Both the position numbers and the translations under genes were made by a program. Shown here one piece after another: positions 1-7,746 of a stretch of DNA of 19,763 nt. Below the pieces are notes generated by a model. It searched no databases. It was not told the DNA's origin and saw only the letters and a list, made by a program, of their open reading frames with translations. This DNA is from an archaeon UBA55 (lineage in GTDB: Archaea; Undinarchaeota; Undinarchaeia; Undinarchaeales; Undinarchaeaceae), in contig DAFN01000009.1 in the NCBI GenBank assembly GCA_002495465.1, forward strand, positions 459 through 20,221. The letters run 5' to 3'. The stretch's first letter is position 1. Each line of letters begins with the position of its first letter.

Positions 1-1
1 A

Positions 2-199
2 GCGGCACTTTCACTCGCTTCTCTCGGGCTTGGAACTGCTTACTTCTACGCATTATTCGGACCAGGCGGATACGCGCTCTGGGCAATGAGTATAGCTGTT
101 TCTGCGCTCGTTGTTATATTCCTGCTTATTTTCGCCTGGGCTGGCTGGGTAATAATGACCTCGCCTACAGTTGAGGAACTGGAAGAAAAGAAGAAATAA
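2..199 (+). CDS. C-terminal end of a membrane protein (partial)
   Basis: An open frame runs in from the left edge and ends at TAA 197-199, giving the last 65 residues of a protein. It reads as two hydrophobic, probably membrane-spanning stretches (about residues 1-18 and 27-52 of the visible part). Between them is a short Gly/Pro turn (FGPGGYAL), and after them a charged tail ending EELEEKKK. The small-residue-rich helices and short charged end fit a polytopic inner-membrane protein, but no family motif is visible and I do not recognise it. Only 37 nt separate it from pyrD, and that gap contains a TATA-like element, so it may be a separate unit upstream of the pyrimidine operon. Confidence 0.7.
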   Translation, partial: AALSLASLGLGTAYFYALFGPGGYALWAMSIAVSALVVIFLLIFAWAGWVIMTSPTVEELEEKKK

Positions 200-200
200 C

Positions 201-213
201 AATAAATTATTAA
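201..213 (+). promoter_or_regulatory. TATA-like promoter element of the pyrDKC-prs-rpiA operon
   Basis: The short gap before pyrD holds AATAAATTATTAA, centred about 29 nt before the pyrD ATG. There is no GGAGG-type site in front of that ATG. The spacing fits an archaeal promoter that makes a leaderless or nearly leaderless message. This is inferred from position and composition only. Confidence 0.5.
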
Positions 214-236
214 CCTTCCCTAACTATTGCGTATTC

Positions 237-1139
237 ATGAAGCCAAAGCTCTCTGTCACTCTTTGCGGCATAAACTTAGATAATCCCACTATTCTTGCAT
301 CAGGTATAATAGGGAATACTGGAGAACTCCTCAAGCGAGCAGGTGACGAAGGCGCCGGAGCCGTCACTACAAAAAGCATAAGCCTCGAGCCATGGGACGG
401 TCATCCTTCCCCGAATGTTGTCGAGCTCGAAAAAGGCTTGCTAAACGCTATGGGTTTGCCCAATCCTGGAGCTGAGGCTTTTGTCGAGGAAATTAATATA
501 GCTAAACAGGGCGATGCGCCTGTTATAGCGAGCATTGTCGAGAGCACAATACAAGGCTATGCTGATGTAATCTCTATACTCGAGAGCTCGGAACCACATA
601 TGTACGAGCTAAATGCCTCATGTCCCAATGTAAAGGGAGGTCAGGACATAAGCAGGAGCCCAGAACTGGCAGGAAAGCTTGTGGAGAAAGCTTGCGGCGT
701 CACAAATGCTCCAATTTCCTTCAAGATAAGTCCTGACGCGGGAAAGCTCGCAGATGTCGCCCGAGTAGTAGATGAATCTGGCGCATCGGCTATAACTGCT
801 GTCAATACTCTGCCTGCAAAGGCAATTGACTCTAAAGCAAATCTTCCAGTTCTTTACAACAAAATAGGCGGTTTATCTGGCGACTTGCTTCGTCCGATAG
901 CCCTGCGTTGCGTCAGTGAAATCTCAGACGCTGTTGAAATACCTATAATAGGAACTGGGGGCGTCAGCACCGGTCAGCACGCTGCCGAGATGATATCTGC
1001 CGGAGCAAAAGCCGTCGGAATCGGCACAGCGGTCTGGCATCACGGTGTCGGAGTGTTCAAAAAAGTCTCAAATGAACTCTCTTCAATTATGGAAAAAAAA
1101 GGATTTGAAAGCGTGGAGGATATTGAACATGGAATTTGA
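237..1139 (+). CDS. pyrD: Dihydroorotate dehydrogenase, class 1B catalytic subunit
   Basis: This is the FMN subunit of dihydroorotate dehydrogenase, which oxidises dihydroorotate to orotate in UMP synthesis. The 300-residue TIM barrel shows the active-site stretch NASCPNVKGG with the catalytic Cys at about residue 129. It also has the FMN-binding FKISP (Lys163) and the phosphate-binding GTGGVS (about 239-244). Class 1B enzymes work with PyrK, and pyrK follows directly with an 11-nt overlap. I start at ATG 237 rather than the in-frame TTG at 171, because the family begins with KLSV..CGI.L.NP and the extra 22 residues would overlap the upstream gene. The TATA-like element before 237 also supports this start. 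Catalytic residues are intact. Confidence 0.95.
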   Translation: MKPKLSVTLCGINLDNPTILASGIIGNTGELLKRAGDEGAGAVTTKSISLEPWDGHPSPNVVELEKGLLNAMGLPNPGAEAFVEEINIAKQGDAPVIASIVESTIQGYADVISILESSEPHMYELNASCPNVKGGQDISRSPELAGKLVEKACGVTNAPISFKISPDAGKLADVARVVDESGASAITAVNTLPAKAIDSKANLPVLYNKIGGLSGDLLRPIALRCVSEISDAVEIPIIGTGGVSTGQHAAEMISAGAKAVGIGTAVWHHGVGVFKKVSNELSSIMEKKGFESVEDIEHGI

Positions 1140-1920
1140 CGTCGAAAAGACTTACAAAGTCTCAGAAATACGCCAGGAGACGGACAAGGTCAAAACATTT
1201 TTCTTTGATTTCCCTAAAAAAGCGAAGCCGGGCCAGTTTATAATGCTCTGGATTCCCGGAAAGGAAGAAGTTCCGATGAGTGTTTCCTATTCTGACGGGA
1301 AAAGGCTCGCAATAAGCGCCTTTGCAGTTGGTGAAACCACTGAAACGCTGCATACTCTCCAAGTTGGTGATTTAGTCGGCATTCGCGGACCTCTCGGAAA
1401 CCCATGGACTTTAGAAGGACGAAAACTGGCTTTTGTTGCCGGAGGCTATGGAAGTGCCCCTCTCGCCTTCTTCGCCGAAGAGCTTGGAGAAGATTCTGAA
1501 ATAAGCGCCTTCCTTGGCGCAAGGACTAAGGACCTTCTCCTTTTTGAAGAAAGGCTGAAGAAGTCTTGTAAAGAAGTAATTTGCACTACTGATGACGGTT
1601 CTTACGGAGAAAAAGGGCTCGTCACAGAGCCACTGGAAAAACTCCTTCAGAAAAAGGAATTTGATACAGTCTATGTCTGCGGTCCTGAAGGTCTTGAAAA
1701 AGCCGTTTTTGATCTCTGCGAAAAATACGACGTAGAAATGCAGGCGAGCCTTGAAAGGATTTTCAAATGTGGATTGGGGATGTGCGGAGCCTGTGTCGCA
1801 GGAAAATACAGAATCTGCACAGATGGTCCTGTTTTGAACAGAGAACAGTTGAGAGGAGTAGAAGACTTCGGAAAATTCAGCAGAGACAAATCAGGGAGGA
1901 AGAAGAACTATGGCAGTTGA
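1129..1920 (+). CDS. pyrK: Dihydroorotate dehydrogenase electron transfer subunit
   Basis: PyrK passes electrons from the FMN of PyrD through FAD and a [2Fe-2S] cluster to NAD+. The 263-residue protein has an N-terminal FAD-binding barrel (about residues 5-95) with PGQFIMLWIPG. A nucleotide-binding domain with GGYGSAPLAF (about 105-114) and VYVCGPEGL (181-189) follows. The C-terminal cluster site has four cysteines at 214, 219, 222 and 230 in the C-x4-C-x2-C-x7-C spacing typical of PyrK. ATG 1129 is chosen because GGAGG lies 9 nt upstream at 1115-1119, and upstream in-frame residues do not resemble the family. It overlaps pyrD by 11 nt, so translation of the two subunits is probably coupled. 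Confidence 0.94.
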   Translation: MEFDVEKTYKVSEIRQETDKVKTFFFDFPKKAKPGQFIMLWIPGKEEVPMSVSYSDGKRLAISAFAVGETTETLHTLQVGDLVGIRGPLGNPWTLEGRKLAFVAGGYGSAPLAFFAEELGEDSEISAFLGARTKDLLLFEERLKKSCKEVICTTDDGSYGEKGLVTEPLEKLLQKKEFDTVYVCGPEGLEKAVFDLCEKYDVEMQASLERIFKCGLGMCGACVAGKYRICTDGPVLNREQLRGVEDFGKFSRDKSGRKKNYGS

Positions 1921-3187
1921 TTTTGTTCTTGAGAATTGTAAAATAGCAAGACCTGATGGAATTCTGGAAGCCAGCATTGCCATAAATAATGGAAGAATAC
2001 AAAAAATCGCTCTCAGCGATGCAATGCCGAAAGCAGATAAGACAATTGACATGTCTAAAAAAATAGTTCTGCCCGGTGCTATCGATCCTCACGTTCATTT
2101 CAGAGATCCTGGATTCACTGAAAAGGAAGATTTTGAAACAGGCTCCCTCTCAGCTCTCTTTGGCGGAGTCACCACAATTTTAGATATGCCAAATACTAAA
2201 CCCTTTACTGGAACTTCAGAAGAATTTGAGAAAAAGAAAACTCTTGCCGAGAAAAAATCCTATATTGATTTCAGCCTCTACTTCGGAGCGATGGACGGCA
2301 ATATTTGGGAAATGCGGAAGGTAAATCCAATAGGCTACAAATTTTATCTTGACCATCCTGATATTGTAGGATATTCAGGTCTCAAAGCTGCGGCATCTTC
2401 TCTTGAAAACAAAATTTTTGCAGTCCACGCAGAGGATCCTGATATTATGCATGATAATTTGAAGAAAAATTCGGCTGCGGATCCAAAAAGCCACGGAAAA
2501 ATAAGAACTGCAGAGGCCGAAATGGAGTCTGTCAAAGCAATATTGAATATAGAAATGGGAAGCAACAATCTATATTTCTGCCACCTCTCAACTCCCTCTT
2601 CTGTAAAGGCAGTTCACGAAGCAGGACATTTCGCAGAGCTTGCAACACCTCATCTCTTCCTGAGCCGTGAGAATTCAGCCGAGCTCGGGAACTTCGCAAG
2701 AACTAATCCAAGTTTGAAAAGCGAGGAAGACAGACTGGGTCTCTGGAAAGTTCTTTCTCTCGTCAGCACGCTTGCTACCGATCATGCGCCTCATCTTATT
2801 TCTGAAAAAGAGAGCGCAAGTCCTCCTTCAGGAATGCCCGGCGTTGAGACCTTCCTTCCACTTATGATTGATTCAGTAAACAAGGGGCTTCTAGACTGGA
2901 CTGATGTAGCAAGACTCTGCTCAGCAGGAGCTTCCAATATCTTCGGACTTGTAAATAAAGGAATAATTGAAGAAGGAAAGGACGCTGATTTAGTTATTAT
3001 TGACAGAAAAAAAGTCTGGGAAATAAAAGCCAGCAAATTACACTCAAAGTGTGCTTGGACGCCCTTCGAAGGAAGAAAACTAAAAGGAAAAATAGATTCA
3101 GTATTCCGTGGAGGAAAGCTTGCAATAGATAAAGGAAAACTTCTTGCGAAGCCGGGTCAGGGGAAATACATTGCACCCGAAAGATAA
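1910..3187 (+). CDS. pyrC: Dihydroorotase, class I
   Basis: Dihydroorotase reversibly cyclises carbamoyl-aspartate to dihydroorotate, the step before PyrD. The 425-residue amidohydrolase carries the first metal motif DPHVHFRDPG (His61, His63), His173 in AVHAED, His225 in FCHLS, and Asp291 in the signature DHAPH. Lys144 in GYKFYL is the likely position of a bridging carboxylated lysine, although some class I enzymes use Asp. Length is usual for class I. The ATG follows GGGAGG (1894-1899) and overlaps pyrK by 11 nt, the same overlap length as pyrD/pyrK. Allantoinase is the main alternative within the family. The pyrDK neighbours favour dihydroorotase. Confidence 0.93.
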   Translation: MAVDFVLENCKIARPDGILEASIAINNGRIQKIALSDAMPKADKTIDMSKKIVLPGAIDPHVHFRDPGFTEKEDFETGSLSALFGGVTTILDMPNTKPFTGTSEEFEKKKTLAEKKSYIDFSLYFGAMDGNIWEMRKVNPIGYKFYLDHPDIVGYSGLKAAASSLENKIFAVHAEDPDIMHDNLKKNSAADPKSHGKIRTAEAEMESVKAILNIEMGSNNLYFCHLSTPSSVKAVHEAGHFAELATPHLFLSRENSAELGNFARTNPSLKSEEDRLGLWKVLSLVSTLATDHAPHLISEKESASPPSGMPGVETFLPLMIDSVNKGLLDWTDVARLCSAGASNIFGLVNKGIIEEGKDADLVIIDRKKVWEIKASKLHSKCAWTPFEGRKLKGKIDSVFRGGKLAIDKGKLLAKPGQGKYIAPER

Positions 3188-3211
3188 AAAAGGGGGAATA
3201 CAAGGAATATT

Positions 3212-4108
3212 ATGGATGTAGTTCTGGCATGCTCAAAGGCGCAGGTTCTTGGGCAGAGAATAGCCAAGCAGTTTAGCGCGGAGCTTGTTGAGTACGAGAC
3301 AAAAAAGTTCTCAGATGGGGAAATTTACTCAAGAATACTGGGAAATATCAACAATAAAGAAGTTATTATTGTTCAGGCAGGCTATCCTGACCCAAATGAT
3401 GCTCTTATTGAGCTCTTTCTCGTTGTAGATGCCTGCAGGAGCCTGAACTCTCGCAGAATTCGTGTAGTAATGCCTTACTTTCCCTATGCTAGGCAGGATA
3501 AGAGGTTCAACAGGGGTGAATCTCTAAGTCTTCACGTTATAGCAGATCTTCTGAAGTCTATGGGGGTTTCTCTCGTTGTAACTGCTGACGCCCATTTTAA
3601 AGAAGACTATGGGTCTTATGATTTTTTCGGGATAAAAGCCTATAATATCAGCGGCGGAACTGTGCTTGCAGAACATATTAAAGAAAAGTTCAAGCTGGAC
3701 GACTTTGTTATTGTCTCTCCTGATCTCGGTTCACGTGGAATGATTGATGAAGCCGCCAAAAATGTCGGTGCCAAGACAATGAAGATAGATAAGAAAAGAA
3801 AAAGCGAGACAGAAGTCGAAATGACTGCAAAGGACCTTGATGTGAAAGGAAAGGATGTTCTGATTATAGACGACATAATAAGCACAGGCGGAACTATGCT
3901 GAAGGCAATTGAGCTTATGAAAAAGGCCGGTGCCAACAGAGTTTTCGCCGGAGCAACGCACGGTATATTCTCAAAAGATTCCTTCAAAAAGCTTGAAAAA
4001 GCCACAACTTATCTTGTCACTACTGACTCAATACAAACAGGAGTTATGGAAGTTACTCTCGCTGGCGAGATTATGAAGGTAATTGAGGACAGCAGGGTAT
4101 ATTTCTAA
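3212..4108 (+). CDS. prs: Ribose-phosphate pyrophosphokinase (PRPP synthetase)
   Basis: This enzyme makes PRPP from ribose 5-phosphate and ATP, for nucleotide and other pathways. The 298-residue protein shows the ATP-site segment PYFPYARQDKRFNRGE (about 88-103), catalytic His128 in DAHFKED, and the PRPP-binding loop DVLIIDDIISTGGT (215-228). It is slightly shorter than the roughly 315-residue bacterial class I enzymes, as is common in archaea. The start codon is preceded by AGGGGGAA (3191-3198). The gap from pyrC is 24 nt and the TAA overlaps the next gene by one base. It therefore sits between the pyrimidine genes that use its product and rpiA, which provides its substrate. Confidence 0.94.
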   Translation: MDVVLACSKAQVLGQRIAKQFSAELVEYETKKFSDGEIYSRILGNINNKEVIIVQAGYPDPNDALIELFLVVDACRSLNSRRIRVVMPYFPYARQDKRFNRGESLSLHVIADLLKSMGVSLVVTADAHFKEDYGSYDFFGIKAYNISGGTVLAEHIKEKFKLDDFVIVSPDLGSRGMIDEAAKNVGAKTMKIDKKRKSETEVEMTAKDLDVKGKDVLIIDDIISTGGTMLKAIELMKKAGANRVFAGATHGIFSKDSFKKLEKATTYLVTTDSIQTGVMEVTLAGEIMKVIEDSRVYF

Positions 4109-4761
4109 TGGATTCTGAGGAAAAGAAAAAACTTGTCGCAGAGGAAGCTTCAAAAATTGCCGAGGATGGACAAATAGTCGGTCTCGGAACTGGAAGTACA
4201 GCATCTTATTTTATCAAGGCTCTTGCCGCTAGAAATTTAGACATAACTTGTGTTTCAAGCTCAAAAAGGAGCTCTGAACTGGCAGAAAGTCTCGGTATTA
4301 AAACGCTTGAGCCGGATAATGTTGAAAAAATAGATCTTTATGTTGACGGAGCTGACGAAGTTTCGAAAGATTTAGATTTGATAAAGGGTGGAGGCGGAGC
4401 ACACACTCTTGAGAAGAATTTAGCCTACCGCGCAGAGAGATTTATTGTTATTGTAGATGACAGCAAGCTTACCCATCTTCTGGGGGACTTCCCGCTTCCG
4501 GTTGAAGTCAGAGAAGAATCTTTAGATGAATCCAAAAAAGCACTCGAGGCACTGGGGGCAAAGGTTACACTACGTGAAAATTTCAAGACTGACCTAGGGA
4601 ATTCTATTTTAGACTGCAAATTCAGCGCAATTATAAAACCAGCCGAGCTTGAGAGGATTATAAACAATATCGACGGAGTAATTGACAATGGTATATTTTC
4701 AAAAGAGAAGGTAAGTGAAGTCCTAGTCGGAACTGATGAAGGAATCAGGCATCTTTCTTAG
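4108..4761 (+). CDS. rpiA: Ribose-5-phosphate isomerase A
   Basis: RpiA interconverts ribulose 5-phosphate and ribose 5-phosphate, the substrate of Prs encoded just upstream. At 217 residues it has the usual length. The phosphate-binding GLGTGSTA (25-32) is present. The catalytic set matches the E. coli enzyme with a one-residue offset: Asp80 and Asp83 in DGADE, Lys93 in KGGGGA, and Glu102. The start overlaps the prs stop (TAATG), so the two genes are translationally coupled. Its 3' end overlaps the 3' end of the opposing topoisomerase gene by 17 nt. Confidence 0.94.
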   Translation: MDSEEKKKLVAEEASKIAEDGQIVGLGTGSTASYFIKALAARNLDITCVSSSKRSSELAESLGIKTLEPDNVEKIDLYVDGADEVSKDLDLIKGGGGAHTLEKNLAYRAERFIVIVDDSKLTHLLGDFPLPVEVREESLDESKKALEALGAKVTLRENFKTDLGNSILDCKFSAIIKPAELERIINNIDGVIDNGIFSKEKVSEVLVGTDEGIRHLS

Positions 4762-6826
4762 CTTTCTTTTTATCTTTTCCCCAATCTTCCTTTGATTTGC
4801 AGGCAGGGTCTATACACATAGAGAATTTCCGTTTCCCCTTCCTGACAACTTCTATCATAGGAAGTCCGTCGTGTTCACATTCCTTCTTCATAACAACAAT
4901 AAGTGCTCCTTGAGGAAGTGGATAGGAGTTCGTACAATCAGGATATCCGCTACAACCAATGAACTGCTTCCCACTTGCTCGTGAGCGCCTGATTATAAGA
5001 TCATTTTTACACAGCTTGCAGACACTGATAGTTCTCTGCTCTTTCAGCGTTTTAACATATTTTTCAGCAAGTTCTTCTCCAATCTCTGTTATATGCTCCT
5101 TAAAGCGAAGAATTACAGTCTTCAGAGTTTCCCTGGCCTCTTCGAGAACTTCCTCTCTATTTCCCTCTCCTGCCTTTATCGATTCAACATAGACTTCGAA
5201 CTTTCGTGTAAGCTCTTCAGATGTAAGCTCAGGGGCATGCTCAGAAAGAACGCTGACAACTGTTAAACCCAGATCAGTAACTTCTATTTTCTGATTGTGT
5301 ATATATTTTCTATCATAAAGCGTCTGAAGTATCGATGCGCGAGTCGCCTTTGTTCCTATTCCAATAGTCTCCATTTTCTTGACTATTGTCGCCTGCGAAT
5401 ATCTGGCAGGGGGCTTAGTTTTTTTCGCAGTCTTACTCAGTTTCTCCACTTCTTCTTCAGAAGCCTCTTCAAAAGACGGAAGTTCTTCTTCCTTCTTCGA
5501 ATAATATTTTCCGTAAATTCCTATCCACTGCTTGTCAAGAGTTATTGCTCCGCGGGCGAAGAAAGGCTCGCTTGCTATTGAAAAAGATACTGTCTGACTC
5601 TGCCTTGTTGCAGTTTCTCCAAATGACGCAAGGAAGCGTCTTGCAATCAAATCAAAGATTCTTAGCTCTTCATCATTGAGCTTTTTCGGAACTTCTCCAG
5701 TCGGATATATGCAGGGGTGAGCTGGGTCAGTTTTCCGTCCCTCATTTGCCTTTAGATCCGGTTTTTTCAGGAGTTCCTCTGCTATTTTCTTATATGCGCT
5801 TATTTTTCTTAGAGCTTCCACCATTGCTTTAGGCTCAATTCCGGCCGGAAGTTTCTGCGAGCTTGTTCTTGGATAAGAGATAAGTCCTTGGTCATAGAGG
5901 CTCTGCGAAAATTTCTGTGTCTTCTTTGGAGAATATTTGAAAGCTCTGTAAGATTCGCTCTGTAGTGTGCTGAGATTGAAAGGCGCAGGAGCTTCCTCCT
6001 TAATTGTGCGTTTCTCAATTTTTTCAACTATTGCAGGCTTTTCATTGAACTTCTCATAAGTCTCTGAAGCTTTCTCTTTGTCAAAGAAGCGTTCCTCTCT
6101 ATGCATTATCTTTAATCCATTTTCAAGAACTGCGCTTATTTCCCAGTAAGCTTCTGGAACAAAGACCGCAATTTCCTTCTCTCTGTCGCTGAGAACTTTT
6201 AAAGTAGGACTCTGTACCCGTCCTGCGGATATTGGACGGTATCCTCCGACTGCCTTACTATAAGCGGCTGAAAGAGCCCGAGAAGTGTTAATTCCCCAGT
6301 ACCAGTCCAGGAAGTGACGAGTTATACCCGCTTCCACCATTTCAGTATCTAATTCGTGCTGATTCTGGTAGGCTTTTTCTATTTCAGTCTCAGTCAGGGC
6401 AGAAAATTTCATTCTGTGAGTATTTTCAATAGCTTTTTTCTTCCCAAGTTCGTGGATTATATTGTATCCAATAAGAGAACCCTCTATATCGTAGTCGCAT
6501 GCATTTATGAATTTACTGGCATTTTTTGCAAGCTTTTTGAGGCTTGCAAGATAAGGTTTCGAGAAAGCTGAAGATTTTGAAACTCCGTGGGAGGGAACCC
6601 ACTCAATTTCAAATATAGGATATCCTCTCTGTCCCTCCTTCGGTCTGAGTGTATAAAGATGACCGACAGCAGGCGCGACAATTATATCTTTTCCGTCTTT
6701 TGTGAAAACATAGTATTTAGCCTTCCCAGCTTTTTTCTCTACTGCAGTTCCACCTGAAAGAAATTCGGCTATCCGCTGGCTGACTTTCGGCTTCTCCGTA
6801 ACTACAAGTGTATATCCCTTTTCCAT
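4745..6826 (-). CDS. topA: DNA topoisomerase I, archaeal type IA
   Basis: This type IA topoisomerase cuts one DNA strand through a tyrosine and relaxes negative supercoils. The 693-residue protein opens with a Toprim domain (VVTEKPKVSQRIA, residues 8-20; metal-binding Asp111, Asp113 and Glu115 in CDYDIEG). It contains the active-site GLISYPRTSS with Tyr318, and ends with two zinc fingers. The first has Cys603, 606, 625 and 631; the second has Cys650, Cys671 and Cys676, with His652 nearby. Lys-rich residues close the chain. It has no helicase domain, so it is not reverse gyrase. AGGAG lies about 10 nt before the ATG, and the gap from the upstream dehydrogenase gene is only 17 nt, so it is probably co-transcribed with the serine genes. 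Confidence 0.95.
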   Translation of the reverse strand: MEKGYTLVVTEKPKVSQRIAEFLSGGTAVEKKAGKAKYYVFTKDGKDIIVAPAVGHLYTLRPKEGQRGYPIFEIEWVPSHGVSKSSAFSKPYLASLKKLAKNASKFINACDYDIEGSLIGYNIIHELGKKKAIENTHRMKFSALTETEIEKAYQNQHELDTEMVEAGITRHFLDWYWGINTSRALSAAYSKAVGGYRPISAGRVQSPTLKVLSDREKEIAVFVPEAYWEISAVLENGLKIMHREERFFDKEKASETYEKFNEKPAIVEKIEKRTIKEEAPAPFNLSTLQSESYRAFKYSPKKTQKFSQSLYDQGLISYPRTSSQKLPAGIEPKAMVEALRKISAYKKIAEELLKKPDLKANEGRKTDPAHPCIYPTGEVPKKLNDEELRIFDLIARRFLASFGETATRQSQTVSFSIASEPFFARGAITLDKQWIGIYGKYYSKKEEELPSFEEASEEEVEKLSKTAKKTKPPARYSQATIVKKMETIGIGTKATRASILQTLYDRKYIHNQKIEVTDLGLTVVSVLSEHAPELTSEELTRKFEVYVESIKAGEGNREEVLEEARETLKTVILRFKEHITEIGEELAEKYVKTLKEQRTISVCKLCKNDLIIRRSRASGKQFIGCSGYPDCTNSYPLPQGALIVVMKKECEHDGLPMIEVVRKGKRKFSMCIDPACKSKEDWGKDKKKAKKDA
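4761..4778 (+). terminator. Possible T-rich terminator of the pyr-prs-rpiA operon
   Basis: Right after the rpiA stop the + strand reads GCTTTCTTTTTATCTTTT, a pyrimidine/T-rich run of the kind archaeal RNA polymerase ends at without a hairpin. It lies inside the last codons of the opposing topoisomerase gene, where the Lys-rich tail (KKK) produces the same T runs on this strand. The signal may therefore be a by-product of coding sequence. Confidence 0.35.
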
Positions 6827-6843
6827 CTTTCCAATGCTCCTAT

Positions 6844-7746
6844 CTAAACTAGGTCTTTTACTCTCTCAACGAGCAGTTTTCCTATTCTTTCCCGGGCTTC
6901 TATTGTGCTACTTCCTAGATGAGGAGTAAGAAGAACACGGTCTCCAAATGCGAGAAGTTTTTCAGAGGGCGTCTTTCCCCAATATACATCAAGGGCCGCT
7001 CTTCTAATTTTACCACGTTCAATGGCAGAGTAGAATGCCTCTTCATCAAGAAGTTCCGCTCTGGCCGCGTTTACTATGAGGACTCCGTCCTTCATCTGTG
7101 AAAATTCATTTTCTCCAATGAGGTTTCGTGTTTCCTCAGTAAGTGGCACATGCAAGCTTATTATATCAGATTCCGAAAGAAGCTCTCCAAGCTCTGAACT
7201 CCGTACTGAAGCCTTCTGCATTTCTTCTTCTGAAGCATAGGGGTCATATGCTAAAATCTCTAATCCAAATGCTAAGGCAAGTTCGCTCACCATTTTGCCA
7301 ACTCTTCCAAATCCTATTATTCCTAAGGTCTTTCCTGACAACTCTGTTCCGCTGAGTCCGCCCTTTTCCCAGTTTCCTGCCTTTATTGAGGCATTTGCTG
7401 AACATATATTTCTTGAAAGATTTAACATAAGTCCAACTGTTAGTTCTGCAACACTCTGCGTCGGAGCTTCAGGAGTGTTAAGAATTTTAATTCCCCTTTC
7501 CTTTGCCGCTTCTCTGTCAATGTTGTCCAGACCGACGCCTGCCCGAATAACTGCCTTTAGATTTTTTGCGGCTGAAATAAGTTCTGATGTAACCTTTGTC
7601 CGGCTTCTCACTATTAAAATTTCTACATCAGCAATTTTTTCAAGGAGTTCTTCTGAACTAATAGTCGGAGAAAGTTCCAGTTCTCCCATATCCCTAATTT
7701 CCTTTGCCGCTTCTTCGCTTATTGGATCTGCTGCGAGTATTTTCAA
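6844..7746 (-). CDS. serA: D-3-phosphoglycerate dehydrogenase-like 2-hydroxyacid dehydrogenase, no ACT domain
   Basis: This is an NAD-dependent D-2-hydroxyacid dehydrogenase, probably taking 3-phosphoglycerate to 3-phosphohydroxypyruvate for serine synthesis. Visible motifs are RAGVGLDNID (68-77), the Rossmann loop GIIGFGRVG (142-150), HVPLTEETRNLI (199-210), the substrate/catalytic Arg229 in VNAARAELLDEE, and catalytic His276 in TPHLGSS. At 300 residues it lacks the C-terminal regulatory ACT region of long SerA forms. The Glu normally found 29 residues after the catalytic Arg (DVFxxEP) is Lys258 here (DVYWGKTP), so activity or substrate may differ. The start is TTG, supported by AGGAGGT about 9 nt upstream. 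It overlaps the stop of the aminotransferase gene by 4 nt. Glyoxylate or hydroxypyruvate reductase is an alternative. Confidence 0.8.
   Translation of the reverse strand: MKILAADPISEEAAKEIRDMGELELSPTISSEELLEKIADVEILIVRSRTKVTSELISAAKNLKAVIRAGVGLDNIDREAAKERGIKILNTPEAPTQSVAELTVGLMLNLSRNICSANASIKAGNWEKGGLSGTELSGKTLGIIGFGRVGKMVSELALAFGLEILAYDPYASEEEMQKASVRSSELGELLSESDIISLHVPLTEETRNLIGENEFSQMKDGVLIVNAARAELLDEEAFYSAIERGKIRRAALDVYWGKTPSEKLLAFGDRVLLTPHLGSSTIEARERIGKLLVERVKDLV

Noticed and set aside
171..236. A longer N terminus for PyrD starting at TTG 171
   Set aside because: It overlaps the upstream gene, spans the TATA-like element, and encodes residues unlike any dihydroorotate dehydrogenase start.
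1045..1128. A longer N terminus for PyrK starting upstream of ATG 1129
   Set aside because: It would lie inside pyrD, and a good GGAGG site sits right before 1129.
3640..4005. A 121-codon open frame on the - strand inside prs
   Set aside because: It is a mirror frame of a conserved gene with low-complexity Ser/Phe/Ile content and no start signal.
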